This document shows, in pieces, positions 57,201 to 64,000 of a DNA stretch of 64,000 nucleotides (position 1 is its first letter; every line of letters begins with the position of its first letter). Location: NCBI GenBank assembly GCA_905221605.1, contig CAJNDS010000395.1, positions 1 to 64,000 of the forward strand, given 5' to 3'. The notes under the pieces are model-generated. The model was not told the DNA's origin, made no database searches, and was given only the letters and a program-made list of their open reading frames with translations. This DNA is from Symbiodinium natans. Taxonomy: Eukaryota; Sar; Dinophyceae; Suessiales; Symbiodiniaceae. The position numbers were made by a program, and so were the translations under genes.

Positions 57201-58630
57201 GAAGAGTCGTCATTCGGACCGCTGCCTGTGCCCATCCTGTGCAGATGTCAGACGTCTGCCCTCACATGGGGATTTTCCAAAATAGGGGTAGCCCTTTTAT
57301 GCCCCCCAAAAAAGGGTACCCCCATTTTCGGAAACCCCACATCGGAGCACCGGAACCACAAAGCCTAAAACCCCGCTGCAAAGGATGCTTCCCACGGGTC
57401 CTGGAGCGGAGACCTTCCTTCAAAAGTCGGGCGAAGCCTGGGATCAACTCCAGCCGATCTTCCATGCGAAGTCTCCAAAGCTTTCCCTGCAATCGTAAGC
57501 CTAGGCTCTCCGCAAGCACTTAAGCCCCAAACTGCCAATGAAACTTACAAGCCCCGAGCCCAAAACCCCAAGTAAGCAAAAGCGCACAACGGACAGCTGA
57601 GATCTGAGATGCACGCAAGGAAGCAGGAATGCCAGCGTCTTGCCAGAGCCAGTCCTGCGCAGAATTCGTCCCTAGAAGCCAGACACTTCCAAACTATGTC
57701 TTTGTTGTAACTATTAACCCTTTTTTTGCCAAGAGATCCATAATGCCCAGTAGCACTGTCTATGTACTTATCACTCACAAGCCATGGGCTCTTTCAGACT
57801 TAGAAAGAATTGGAACCCTAAACCCTAAACCATAAACCCTAAACCCTAAACCGCATCCTTGCTACGCCGATGAGGTCGCGCCCGGAACAGAGGATGGGCC
57901 AGGCTTGTGCCTGCTTTAGGGCACTGTAGAGGCATGGAGTTGAGGTTGAGGGGTTTCGGGGGGTGGGATGAAGAGGCTTGCTGGTTCAGGGGGCTTAGCG
58001 TTTAGAGGGATTTCGATGGGGAAGACGCGAGCAGCGAATGCAAGCCTGAATCCGAGCATATCCCAAGAACAGCTTCGCCAGTTCAGAAATGAGCCCTTTG
58101 TACTGCGTCTAACGCAGCATCCTGGTCTGAAAACGAGTCTGCACTGGAAGGATTGTGTGCGTGCATGTAGAGTCGATGGTGATCGGAGGAGCTCAGGGGA
58201 AGCAGGAGGGAGAGGGAGGGAGAAAGTCGGGGAGAGAATGGAGAGATTCAAAGAACAGGCCAGAACATACATCAAAAAACATCCCTAAAGACCAGAGCAA
58301 ACACCAGCAAGCAGTCGGGCAAATAGATAGTGGGCGCATAGGTCATCCCAAAAACATCCAACGCTCGCCAAGCTTCCTTGGGTTTCTCCAGGGGAAGGGG
58401 GAGCTGGGAAGCAAGTTGATCTGCCAAGCTGTATCCTGAGCTTCAAGGCCCAGAGCTCGTTGCAGCAAGGCATGTATGGGTTGCTGCAAAAATTCCGGGG
58501 CATGAGCGCCACTCTCCCCAAAGCTACATGTGGGCTACGCTTTCCCACCCGGTGGATAGCAACCCGGCTGCGCGTTGCCTGGATGGGCGTTGGCTCTGTG
58601 AAGCCTTGGCAGCTCTTCGTCAACAGGGAC
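30212..58630 (-). CDS. DEAD-box ATP-dependent RNA helicase, one gene with nested genes in two introns
   Basis: DEAD-box helicases use ATP to unwind short RNA duplexes or remodel RNA-protein complexes. Every core motif lies on the minus strand in protein order: Q (GFTEPTPIQ, about 58590), I ([12 protein letters not shown], 57654), Ia ([11 protein letters not shown], about 56760), Ib ([14 protein letters not shown], about 54420), II (LILDE at 54079 joined to ADAMIGEG at 48917), a core-domain-2 segment ([13 protein letters not shown], 47290), IV ([15 protein letters not shown], 46470; [11 protein letters not shown], exon 46063-46179), V ([13 protein letters not shown], exon 45443-45481), INFDPPE (exon 45210-45245) and VI ([13 protein letters not shown], exon 30212-30286). 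Codon phase agrees across the last three junctions. Departures from consensus are TVGR for TPGR, APSREL for APTREL and ATS for ATD. The N- and C-terminal ends and motif III are not resolved. The intron 30287-45209 contains MTHFR and SHMT; the intron 48918-54078 contains a vWA gene. Confidence 0.8.
30290..31588. other. Intronic spacer with AT-rich microsatellite
   Basis: Part of the inferred 14.9-kb helicase intron downstream of SHMT. It has no supported exon. Bases 30365-30510 are AT-rich: TTATTG-type repeats followed by AAATAAAT/TAAATATA tracts. Confidence 0.4.
31589..39077 (-). CDS. Serine hydroxymethyltransferase
   Basis: This PLP enzyme interconverts serine plus tetrahydrofolate with glycine plus 5,10-methylene-tetrahydrofolate. 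Exons with phase-checked ends: 39049-39077 (NKSLKEADP), 37957-38035 ([20 protein letters not shown]), 36930-36975 ([15 protein letters not shown]), 36384-36458, 36199-36272 ([19 protein letters not shown]), 36041-36100 ([18 protein letters not shown]), 35881-35929, 35490-35546, 34985-35059 (LCGASAYPR), 34813-34867 ([12 protein letters not shown]), 34654-34708 ([10 protein letters not shown], with the PLP lysine), 34390-34456 ([17 protein letters not shown]), about 34175-34232 ([13 protein letters not shown]), 33650-33732, a piece ending 33435 ([13 protein letters not shown]), a piece from 33124 ([10 protein letters not shown]), one from 32748 ([12 protein letters not shown]), one from 32082 ([17 protein letters not shown]) and 31589-31642 ([10 protein letters not shown], stop). 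Two or three short exons (QIxxLxxxLK near 33891; the NKN..GD loop) are unresolved, as is the start. Donors mix GT, GC and GA. No organelle signal can be read. Confidence 0.9.
32201..32302. mobile_element. Inverted-repeat element in an SHMT intron
   Basis: About 102 bp bounded by AGAACCCCCC and GGGGGGTTCTT, with an inner palindrome ATTCGGGATTATTAATTCCC GAAT. Hairpin-like; a MITE or introner of a different family from the TTGGGATGTTCCCC elements. Confidence 0.6.
33718..33846. repeat. 23-bp direct repeat flanking a G-run beside an SHMT exon
   Basis: CATGGGGCTGTCAACCTGCC plus ATG occurs at 33718-33740 and 33824-33846. The first copy spans the acceptor and first codons of the SHMT exon 33650-33732 (VDSPMF). 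The second copies the same junction but runs into a stop. Between them lie a G-run of about 22 and unique sequence. Looks like an exon-edge duplication caused by insertion or replication slippage. Confidence 0.8.
38567..38684. mobile_element. Inverted-repeat element in SHMT intron 1
   Basis: 118 bp bounded by CTGGTTCTTAGTAGGGAATG and its reverse complement CATTCCCTACTAAGAACCAG. The interior has TATATA repeats and a CCTCAAAGGG stretch. It lies between the SHMT exons at 39049 and 38035. The termini differ from the TTGGGATGTTCCCC family, although both contain a TAGTAGGGA word. Confidence 0.85.
39473..44759 (-). CDS. Methylenetetrahydrofolate reductase, catalytic domain only
   Basis: A flavoenzyme that reduces 5,10-methylene- to 5-methyl-tetrahydrofolate, supplying methionine synthesis. 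Exons: a first exon to 44616 ([19 protein letters not shown], with the catalytic Glu of FEYFPP; possible start ATG 44757-44759); from 44508 ([23 protein letters not shown] site); 44219 to about 44150 (MHLTCTN); 43329 to about 43228 ([16 protein letters not shown]); 42237-42312 ([18 protein letters not shown]); 41371-41490 ([10 protein letters not shown]); 41133-41220 ([18 protein letters not shown]); 40844-40893; 40462-40496; 40195-40252 ([13 protein letters not shown]); and from 39580 ([13 protein letters not shown]) to TAA at 39473. Phases fit at every junction checked in the 3' half. No exon for the C-terminal SAM-binding regulatory domain of animal and plant enzymes was found before SHMT begins 400 bp downstream, so the product looks bacterial-like in length. 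Exon coding AVDLVK..I (after RGDPP) is not seen. Confidence 0.9.
39604..39693. mobile_element. Introner-like element, degenerate copy
   Basis: About 90 bp from TTGGGACTTCTGTCC to GGGCGAACATCCCAA, with an inner ATACTATACTCCC and AGGACTGTTAGTA as in the other family members. It lies immediately upstream of the last MTHFR exon (39580), within its intron. Confidence 0.7.
41284..41352 (-). repeat. CCCTAAA array in an MTHFR intron
   Basis: About eight CCCTAAA-type units (CCCTGAA, CCCTATAAT, CCCCAAA variants) between the MTHFR exons ending 41371 and starting 41220. Telomere-type repeats thus sit inside an intron of about 150 nt. Confidence 0.85.
41744..41850. mobile_element. Introner-like element, MTHFR intron
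   Basis: 107 bp with near-perfect inverted termini: CTTGGGATGTTCCCCCTTAT ... AGGGGAACATCCCAAG. Inner paired words AGTCCTTAGTAGGG and CCTACCAAGGACTGT extend the stem. Located between the MTHFR exons at 42237 and 41490. Confidence 0.9.
45210..48917 (-). CDS. DEAD-box helicase exon block, motifs II (second half) to V
   Basis: Exons on the far side of the vWA gene: 48867-48917 ([17 protein letters not shown], completing DEAD), a possible [11 protein letters not shown] piece near 48670, 47290 downward ([17 protein letters not shown]), about 46405-46470 (motif IV), 46063-46179, 45443-45481 (motif V) and 45210-45245. Introns use AG acceptors and GA donors: AAG|GACTT at 45442 with acceptor CAG|GACAT at 45245, sharing AGGAC at both ends, and GAG|GAACC at 45209. 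The segment near 48000 with ATW could be motif III but is uncertain. Confidence 0.75.
46521..46623. mobile_element. Introner-like element, helicase intron
   Basis: 103 bp, TTGGGATGTTCCCCCTTAGA ... GGGGGAACATCCCAA, with an inner ATAGTAGGGGGTACTATACT stem. Lies about 50 bp upstream of the helicase motif IV exon. Confidence 0.9.
47598..47705. mobile_element. Introner-like element, helicase intron
   Basis: 108 bp, TTGGGGTGTTCCCCCTTGTA ... GGGGGGAACATCCCAA, with inner ACAGTCCTTCATAGGG and CTTTGAAGGACTGT. Located in the intron upstream of the exon at 47290. Confidence 0.9.
48512..48565. repeat. TATG / TA microsatellite
   Basis: Tandem GTAT/GTAC tetranucleotides followed by a TA run. Open frames through it are compositional. 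Confidence 0.9.
49249..53617 (-). CDS. von Willebrand A-domain protein nested in a helicase intron
   Basis: The start ATG at 53617 is preceded two codons upstream by an in-frame stop, so this is an independent ORF. The first exon (53027-53617) encodes a vWA domain with a complete metal-binding [15 protein letters not shown] (DxSxS), the Thr of [13 protein letters not shown], and [10 protein letters not shown]. Later exons: about 52740-52870 ([20 protein letters not shown]); 52047-52567 ([20 protein letters not shown], then helices with [18 protein letters not shown]); 50750-51696 (long helical segment with [20 protein letters not shown] and [17 protein letters not shown]); about 50625-50678; a piece from 50401 ([16 protein letters not shown]); a piece near 50170 ([19 protein letters not shown]); about 50000-50080; and a last exon ending 49249 ([28 protein letters not shown]). 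The C-terminal two-thirds match no family I know. vWA proteins usually bind protein partners through a divalent ion. GC and GT donors are both used. No signal peptide, so probably intracellular. Confidence 0.8.
51715..52020 (+). repeat. 300-bp polypyrimidine tract in a vWA-gene intron
   Basis: Almost uninterrupted CTTTC, CCTTC and TCTTT words on the plus strand (polypurine on the coding strand), following a short ACACAC run. Could form triplex DNA; long open frames through it are artefacts. Confidence 0.9.
54079..58630 (-). CDS. DEAD-box helicase exon block, Q motif to first half of motif II
   Basis: Exons: about 58560-58630 ([16 protein letters not shown]); possibly 58035-58080 ([13 protein letters not shown], a fit for the W..L..RD..A stretch before motif I); about 57590-57654 (motif [16 protein letters not shown]); about 56735-56794 (motif Ia); about 54370-54430 ([13 protein letters not shown]); 54079 upward ([11 protein letters not shown]). 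The last junction is GAG|GCTGAC, a GC donor. The exon carrying the segment between Ia and Ib was not found. Confidence 0.75.
54498..54600. repeat. TA / TATG microsatellite
   Basis: Runs of ATATAT, ATGTAT and ACATAT, ending in CCCTAAACCCC. A second AT-rich stretch of ATAATA words follows at 54765-54875. Confidence 0.9.
56036..56093 (-). repeat. CCCTAAA array in a helicase intron
   Basis: Eight nearly perfect CCCTAAA units between the exons for motifs Ia and Ib. Confidence 0.9.
56191..56355. mobile_element. Introner-like element, expanded copy
   Basis: 165 bp, TTGGGATGTTCCCCGGCATA ... AGGGAGAACATCCCAA. The inner block with AAGTCCTTCATAGGG and GTAGGGGGTAGTATAATCCC is partly duplicated, which explains the greater length. 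Helicase intron. Confidence 0.85.
57269..57337. mobile_element. Short inverted-repeat element, helicase intron
   Basis: About 69 bp of imperfect inverted repeat: GGGGATTTTCCAAAATAGGG ... CCCCCATTTTCGGAAACCCC. Located between the exons for motifs I and Ia. Confidence 0.65.
57812..57853 (-). repeat. CCCTAAA array
   Basis: Six CCCTAAA units with one CCATAAA variant, about 160 bp upstream of the helicase motif I exon. Confidence 0.85.
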
Positions 58631-58811
58631 TAGGATCTTAGTTGACCGCATTCAAACACGGCTTTGGGGAAGTAGGCATCCCTGTGCTGGACCAGATACG
58701 CTGCTAGCAACAGTAGAAGACTGCAGCTGCGAATCTTGCGAGATGCGTGCAGATGACCGAATCTCACGGATCTCTGTGGGATGTGCAGCAAGAGATAGCA
58801 AATCAAGGTCT

Positions 58812-58880
58812 CCCCAAACCCTGAAGCCCTAAGCCCTATAAGCCCTAAGCCCTAAACCCTAAGCCCTAAAACCTAAACCC
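58812..58880 (-). repeat. CCCTAAG / CCCTAAA array
   Basis: About nine units, most of them the CCCTAAG variant, which is unusual against the CCCTAAA majority elsewhere. Confidence 0.85.
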
Positions 58881-59049
58881 GACTCCTCTCTGTGCCAGCC
58901 TGCGCCGCGCATCGCATCAACCAGAGTCTTTGTTAGACCTCCCTCAGCCGCCTGGCGCGCGACAAAAAACTCCGAAGGTGGCGTCGAAACACTGTCGAAG
59001 CTGGGACTGCCTGTTCTTTGGCTCATGTGGTTTTCCCCCACCTGGAGCT

Positions 59050-61430
59050 ATATGCTGCAGAAGATTCATCGTATCTAACATCAGTCCACTTAAGCACACT
59101 GCGATGACTCTACTGACTTGAATGGGGCCTGCTGCCCCGAGTCCTTACAAGATACACGTTGTCACATACAGCCAACGCCCTCCAGCCTCCAAGCTTGTCC
59201 AGGGCGCCCATGGATCTTCGCCATCCTCCCCTTCGGCGTCATTGGGCAGCGGCTCGAAGTGTCTTATAGTACTGCCTAGTACTGCATAGTACGCCTTCTA
59301 GATCAAACTTCTTCGTCTGCACGGGCAGTCGAGGCTGCTGCGTCTTTAAGGCACAGTCCCGTGCCTTCCCTAGACGCCTGAAGCTCGTCGAAGACCTGCA
59401 CAGAACGAGCCACTGGTTCTGGGGCCGGTGATCCTGGGAGGGTAGATGTGCTGGAAACAGATGGCTGAAGGCCCTGCAAGCACAAAGCTCACGGCCAGTG
59501 ACAGTCTAGCCATAGTTGTGATGCAAAGTGATTCTGTGGCACCGTCCGAAACTTGCAGAGAGGCGGAGTGCTGACCTCGATGCTTTCTGGAGGCTCCTCG
59601 CAGCCCAGGCTTTTGTCCTGACGGGTGAGGAATTGACAGCAGTGTTCAGGAGCTTCGTGTAGCCTGACGCATTGATTGAGCAGATGACACAGTCGCATGT
59701 CCCAACTAATAAGCAAACCGGACAAGTCAGTGTTGCTGATTCTCCCTGGCTTCTCGAGCAGGCAGTGTTGTGCTACCCTTGTAGTGTTAGCTGTGCTGAT
59801 CCGTGCCTGCGCTGAGTCCTGGTTGTTGCTTTCTTTCCTGGCAAGTGCGTTCGCATAGCTTAATTACATCGAAGGAGGGTTGTTCTGGCTGGGTACGACA
59901 TGAGTCTGCAAGGCAGGGGTCATCGAGTCGATGCTTGAGAAGGTGGTTGAGCTTGTGATTTGCCAGATGCCCATCAATGTCTGAGGAGATGCGTTTGACA
60001 GGCAACGAGGTACAGTTACTTGAAGGCAGCCGTGACGCAGAACAAACTCCAAGTTCTGCTGCAAAAGTACGGCAGTGCTGCACTTTCTCTTTCTTTGCAC
60101 CTCAGCAGTGCGTAGGGTGTGCAGGTATCATGTCCCTACCGACATGCCGATGTTTGCACTGTGTTCCTGCCAACCCATGCAAGCGTCAATGCCCATAACT
60201 CTTCTTCGCTGCTTCGCTTTTTTGTTAGGTGCGGCCCTGCAGGGCCTCTCTATGAGACTGAATCATCGTCATCACCTTTTTGGGGCAGCGGCGGCTAGCC
60301 TCCTCCGCCTTGTGCTGCAGGGCCTCAATGCGGCCAGCATGGCAGAGCCTTGAGCCTTTGGATCGTAACCCTCACCGGACATCAAAGGCCCCCGAGAAAT
60401 TCCGAGAAGCCGGCAGAAAAGGTCTGCTGCAATGAAGCCTGGACAGCTGCAGCCTCTGAGGATGGACTGGCAAATTCATGCAATTATGCGGGATCTTGTG
60501 CCTCCGTGATTCGGGTATTATGTAATGAATCAGTGCAGCTGTTTGTGGGACTGCCGAGCTGTTGCTTGAGGGCACCGCGCTGAGGGTTGTCGAAGGTATT
60601 TTGGCCCCTGGAATGTGGGGGTCTTAAACCCGAAAACCCTCAAAGGCTCTCCCAGCCCGAAGCCAAGCTGCTTCTTGTGCTTCAGCTTCTGCCCCGTAGC
60701 CGACGCCTTGGTCCACGCCCAACCCCCCCAAAATCCCAAATGTCCAACTCCTGCCCCCCCCCCCCCCTTTTAACCCTTTAGCTCAGATCCCCAAACCCTA
60801 TAAACCCTAAAGGACTCCCCTCCTCCATAGGGGTGGGCTAAGGTTTGTAGTACAAGAAACCGGCGTTAGGCCTATGTCAGATACATACAATACAAGACTG
60901 GCTTGATCGCAGATGCTTTTTTGTTGATCCGGTTGAGGGCCGAAATCATACCCTGTAACTAGATAGCCTTACAGCCCCGCCCCTCATAAGCCTACGACTG
61001 TAGCCCCTTATGTGGAGGGCCCCGGAAGGCCATCCTTCTCCCAAGCGACCCAAGTGTCCCAGTGTCCAAAAGTTCGCAAGCTGTCCCAAGTGGTCCGAAT
61101 TACCAACGTCAGTTTCCCTAAAAAAAACCCTATGGCTCAAGCCCCAAGTGACCGAAGAGTGTCAAAGGTTTCAAGTGTCTCAAGTATTCCCAAGAATCCC
61201 AAGGCACAAAAAATGCCCAAGGGTCCACACTTCAAGAATGTCCTAAGTGTTTGAAGCCTCCCAGCTGGTTCACGTGATGGCAAGTGTCCCCTGAGTCTGT
61301 TCAACATACTAATTTGGCTTGGCTTGGCTCGGCTCTGGCTCTAGTTTGTGCCTTATTGCCTCGCTGTGAATGCTTTCGGGCGATCTTGAAATGGAGATTG
61401 TCTGCATGCTTTTGCGTGCTTACCAGCGCC
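59050..61430. other. No confident gene upstream of the helicase
   Basis: Further N-terminal helicase exons should lie here, but none can be recognised; a minus-strand stretch near 59330-59480 (FDELQASREGTG) is a weak candidate. Bases 61030-61260 are rich in degenerate CAAGTGTCC words on the plus strand (open frame with no known content). C-runs occur at about 60755. Confidence 0.35.
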
Positions 61431-61439
61431 CCACCCTGC

Positions 61440-62035
61440 TAAGCGTGCCGTAAACCCTACACCCTAAACCCCAGAACTAACTCTTAACGCCCAAACATTC
61501 TAAACCCTAAACCTTACAACCCTGTAACCCTATAACCCCAAAAAAACATGCCCCTTAAAAAATCCTGTATAACCATAAACCCTAAACCTACATCCCTCTA
61601 TAACCCTAAACCCTAAACCTTATGACCCTATAACCCTTATCACCCTATAACCCTCAAGACCCTAAAGCCCGAAAAATAACCTTCAAAGCACCAAACCCCT
61701 AAACCCTCCCTGAAATTGAGGCCCCATATCCCTTAAAGCCCTGAGGCCTAAACCAGATAACCCTATTACCGTAAACTCTGCAACCCTACAACCCTAAACG
61801 TGATTACAATTATAACCCTCAACCCTTAACAGCCTATAATCATAACCCTAAACCCTAAACCTTATAGCCCTATGCCATACATCCTACGACCCTAAACCTT
61901 CTAACTCTTAGCGCCCTACAAACACTGATGCACAAGCCCTAACCCTAAACCCTAAACCGTATAACCCCAAACCCTATAACCCTAAACCCGAAAACCGAAA
62001 ACCCTAAACCCTAATGTAATTCCTATAGAAACCCA
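61440..62035 (-). repeat. 600-bp degenerate CCCTAAA / CCCTATAA field
   Basis: Many CCCTAAA, ACCCTATAACCCT and CCTTAAA words with indels. Much more degenerate than the other arrays, suggesting an old telomere-derived block. Confidence 0.85.
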
Positions 62036-62129
62036 TACAACCCTTAACACAAAGTCAGCCGGGCGGCGGCGAAGCGCCTCGAAGTCCACGGAGAGAGCCG
62101 GCTGAGGCTCCTCCTCTGAGAGTTTCTTC

Positions 62130-62440
62130 TTTGCTGGGGTTTAGGGTTTAGGGTGTAGGGTTTCGGGTGTCGGGTTTGGGTATAAGAGTTTTAGGGTTTA
62201 GGTTTAGGGCTTAAGGGCTTAAGAGGTTTAGGGCTTGGGGTTTAGGGTATAGGGTTTAAGGGTTTAGGGGTTTAGGGGTTTAGGGCTTTAGGCTAGAGTT
62301 TAGAGAGGTTCAAGGGTGCAGGGTCTGGGGTTTAAAGGTTTGGAGGGTTTAGGGGTTTAGGGTGTAGAGGTTTGGGGTTTGGGCATCCTGTTGTATCTGG
62401 GGTATAGGGTTTAGGGTTTAGGGTTTAGGGTTTAGGACTG
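62130..62440 (+). repeat. TTTAGGG field in the opposite orientation
   Basis: TTTAGGG units with many variants (TTTCGGG, GCTTAGGG, AGGGGTTTAGGGGTTT). It faces the CCCTAAA field to its left across about 95 bp of unique DNA, giving a head-to-head arrangement. Confidence 0.9.
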
Positions 62441-62562
62441 CATCCATATCCCATGCTGACAGCATCAACGCACACCTGATACATCCCAGTGCTGCCCCAA
62501 GCGGCTGTACGGGGTCTCTTCGACTCTGGTTCTGGCGCCTCTCCTTCTCCTGAACAGTCAGG

Positions 62563-62655
62563 ACCCTAAACCCTGAACCCTAAACCGTAAACCCTAAACC
62601 CTAAACCCTAAACCCTAAGCCCTAAGCCCTAAACCCTAAACCCTAAACCCTAGTC
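62563..62655 (-). repeat. CCCTAAA array
   Basis: About twelve nearly perfect CCCTAAA units, including a few CCCTAAG and CCGTAAA variants. Confidence 0.9.
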
Positions 62656-62742
62656 GGGAGAAGAAGCTCCGGAAAGATGCACTTGGCTGGCAATAAGAGT
62701 TCAACTGCAAGATGGTCCACTGTCAATTTTGAACGGTCCTCC

Positions 62743-62912
62743 GTGACCCTAAACCCTAAACCTCCAAACCCCTAAACCCTAAACCCTAAACCCTAACACC
62801 CTAAAACCCTAAACTTTAGACCCCCTAAAACCCTAAACTTTAAACCCTAAACTTTACACCCTAAACTTTAAACCCTAAACTTTAAACCCTAAACTTTAAA
62901 CCCTAAAACCCA
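62743..62912 (-). repeat. CCCTAAA and CCCTAAACTTTAAA composite array
   Basis: The first part is CCCTAAA. The second part is a higher-order 14-bp repeat, CCCTAAACTTTAAA, present about six times: a local amplification of one variant pair. Confidence 0.9.
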
Positions 62913-62983
62913 GCAAAGGACGAAGCCTGGAGATGCCTCGGGAGCCTTGGCAGCGCTCCATGGGGGAATATTCAGGGCATGGG

Positions 62984-63080
62984 ATCGGTTTAGGGTTTAG
63001 GGTTTTTAGGGTTTAGGGCTTTTAGGGTTTTTAGGGTTTTTAGGGTTTTTAGGGTTTAGGATTTAGGGTTTAGGGCTTGT
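62984..63080 (+). repeat. TTTAGGG array with spaced TTTT
   Basis: TTTAGGG units with repeated TTTTTAGGG variants. Again opposite in orientation to its left neighbour. Confidence 0.9.
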
Positions 63081-63823
63081 GGATTCTAATGAGTTTAGAG
63101 GGCTGAGGGTTGCGACGTGTCAGGTTGTGCTCTGAAAGAAAAAGTAACAGCTGACGTGTTGGAGGTGGTGGGGTGAGGTCTTGGATTGATGGGCTCCTTT
63201 AGCCCCAACCAAAACCCTAAAACAAACAAAGCTGCTTTGAAACCTAAAGCCCCGCAGCGCAACCCTGCACCCTGTACCCATTCTTTGGTTCACTTTTCCC
63301 GACAGCTTCGCCAAAATGCCGCTCCAGGCTCCGGGCTTCTTCATCATCAGAGAGAAGTGCCAAGGGATCCATAATAATTCAACCAGTTTCGAATAGAAGT
63401 GAGATAACCATCATGCTACTCCTACAAAACAATCCTCACCATGAAAAGGTGTTAACACATGAATTAGATTTGAACTAAACGTGTGCAGTGTGTCTGTCTG
63501 AAGCATTCTGCTTGAAGTTGATGGAGAGGCTCCTTACTAGTACCACATGACGGCGAAGCTCTAGCCGCCTTGCTTGCTGCAGTCCGACACATAATCCATA
63601 CATGCGGAAGTTTTGGTTTTGAGGTGCGTGGATGTTCTACCAGCAGAGCTTAAGCCAGGAGCAGAAAAAGACGCGTGAACTTCTGATGCTCTCTGATTAA
63701 TTGATATAGTATTATTGGTAAGTTAGAACCAGTTTTCCGATGCTTTTCTGGCCCGTGCACGCTGTACAGCTTCGCGCGTCCAACGGGTGAACTTGTCCGA
63801 GTCAACATCCTCGAGGGTATCCC
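63081..63823. other. No supported gene
   Basis: Unique DNA with only short frames, none with recognisable content. Confidence 0.35.
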
Positions 63824-64000
63824 ATGCGGCACTACGTCGGCAACGTGTTGCAATTCGCTGGGACAATGACCCGGTGTACAGACCGAGTCATCAACAAAAT
63901 CAGAAACCGCAAGCTGATCCACGTCAGTGAAGAGGCCTACAGGCCTATGTGGCATAGCTGGCACAACATGAGCTACGAACAGCTGATGGAAACCTTTCCT
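63824..64000 (+). CDS. Partial ORF running off the right edge, unknown
   Basis: An open frame of 59 codons from the ATG at 63824 to the window end without a stop. It reads MRHYVGNVLQFAGTMTRCTD, then RVINKIRNRKLIHVSEEAYR and a Trp-rich PMWHSWHNMSYEQLMETFP. Codon use and the mixed-composition sequence look like real coding DNA or an exon. The frame is also open upstream without Met, so it may be an internal exon. No family recognised. It is on the plus strand, opposite to the helicase cluster. Confidence 0.45.
   Translation, partial: MRHYVGNVLQFAGTMTRCTDRVINKIRNRKLIHVSEEAYRPMWHSWHNMSYEQLMETFP

Noticed and set aside
61010-61254. Plus-strand frames of 78-80 codons
   Set aside because: They arise from degenerate CAAGTGTCC words and have no domain or conserved feature.
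61440-63080. True chromosome end
   Set aside because: Repeat orientation alternates and unique DNA with an open frame continues to the right edge.
1-64000. Dinoflagellate spliced-leader copies, tRNA or rRNA genes
   Set aside because: I scanned by eye for a leader-like TTTGGCTCAAG and for tRNA cloverleaf boxes and found no convincing match; a covariance search would be needed to be sure.

Overview
The window looks like nuclear DNA of a dinoflagellate. Short exons (about 36-120 nt) are bounded by AG acceptors followed by G and by a mixture of GT, GC and GA donors, a mix known from dinoflagellates. All confident multi-exon genes lie on one strand, interstitial TTTAGGG/CCCTAAA arrays are everywhere, and gene families are tandemly duplicated. 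No species can be assigned. Exon positions were read by hand from protein homology and codon phase, so single splice sites may be off by a few bases.

Left part (1-20 kb): repeat-rich and gene-poor. It holds degenerate tandem arrays, a duplicated coiled-coil ORF (second copy frameshifted), several intronless ORFs of unknown family, an intact-looking tyrosine recombinase (11.6-12.5 kb), and a 6.5 kb inverted-repeat structure (13.3-19.9 kb). That structure carries about 15 copies of an 18-bp palindrome, AGCGCAACCGGTTGCGCT, in arrays of opposite orientation. A 2.9 kb segment with 38-bp direct repeats at its ends interrupts the right arm.

Middle (20-30 kb): two tandem minus-strand copies of a gene for a secreted, cysteine-rich protein ending in a TLDc domain. 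The right copy is complete; the left copy is cut inside the last TLDc exon, next to a three-unit AT-rich repeat.

Right part (30-59 kb, all minus strand): exons of one DEAD-box RNA helicase lie in order from the Q motif (58.6 kb) to motif VI (30.2 kb). Two of its introns contain whole genes on the same strand. A 5.2 kb intron splitting the DEAD codons holds a von Willebrand A-domain protein gene. A 14.9 kb intron between motifs V and VI holds methylenetetrahydrofolate reductase (MTHFR) followed by serine hydroxymethyltransferase (SHMT), two consecutive folate-cycle enzymes. The introns and the MTHFR-SHMT spacer contain a family of about 90-165 bp inverted-repeat elements (termini TTGGGATGTTCCCC) that resemble introner elements.

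Far right (59-64 kb): no confident gene until a partial plus-strand ORF at the edge; 61.4-63.1 kb is a mosaic of telomere-type repeat blocks in alternating orientation.
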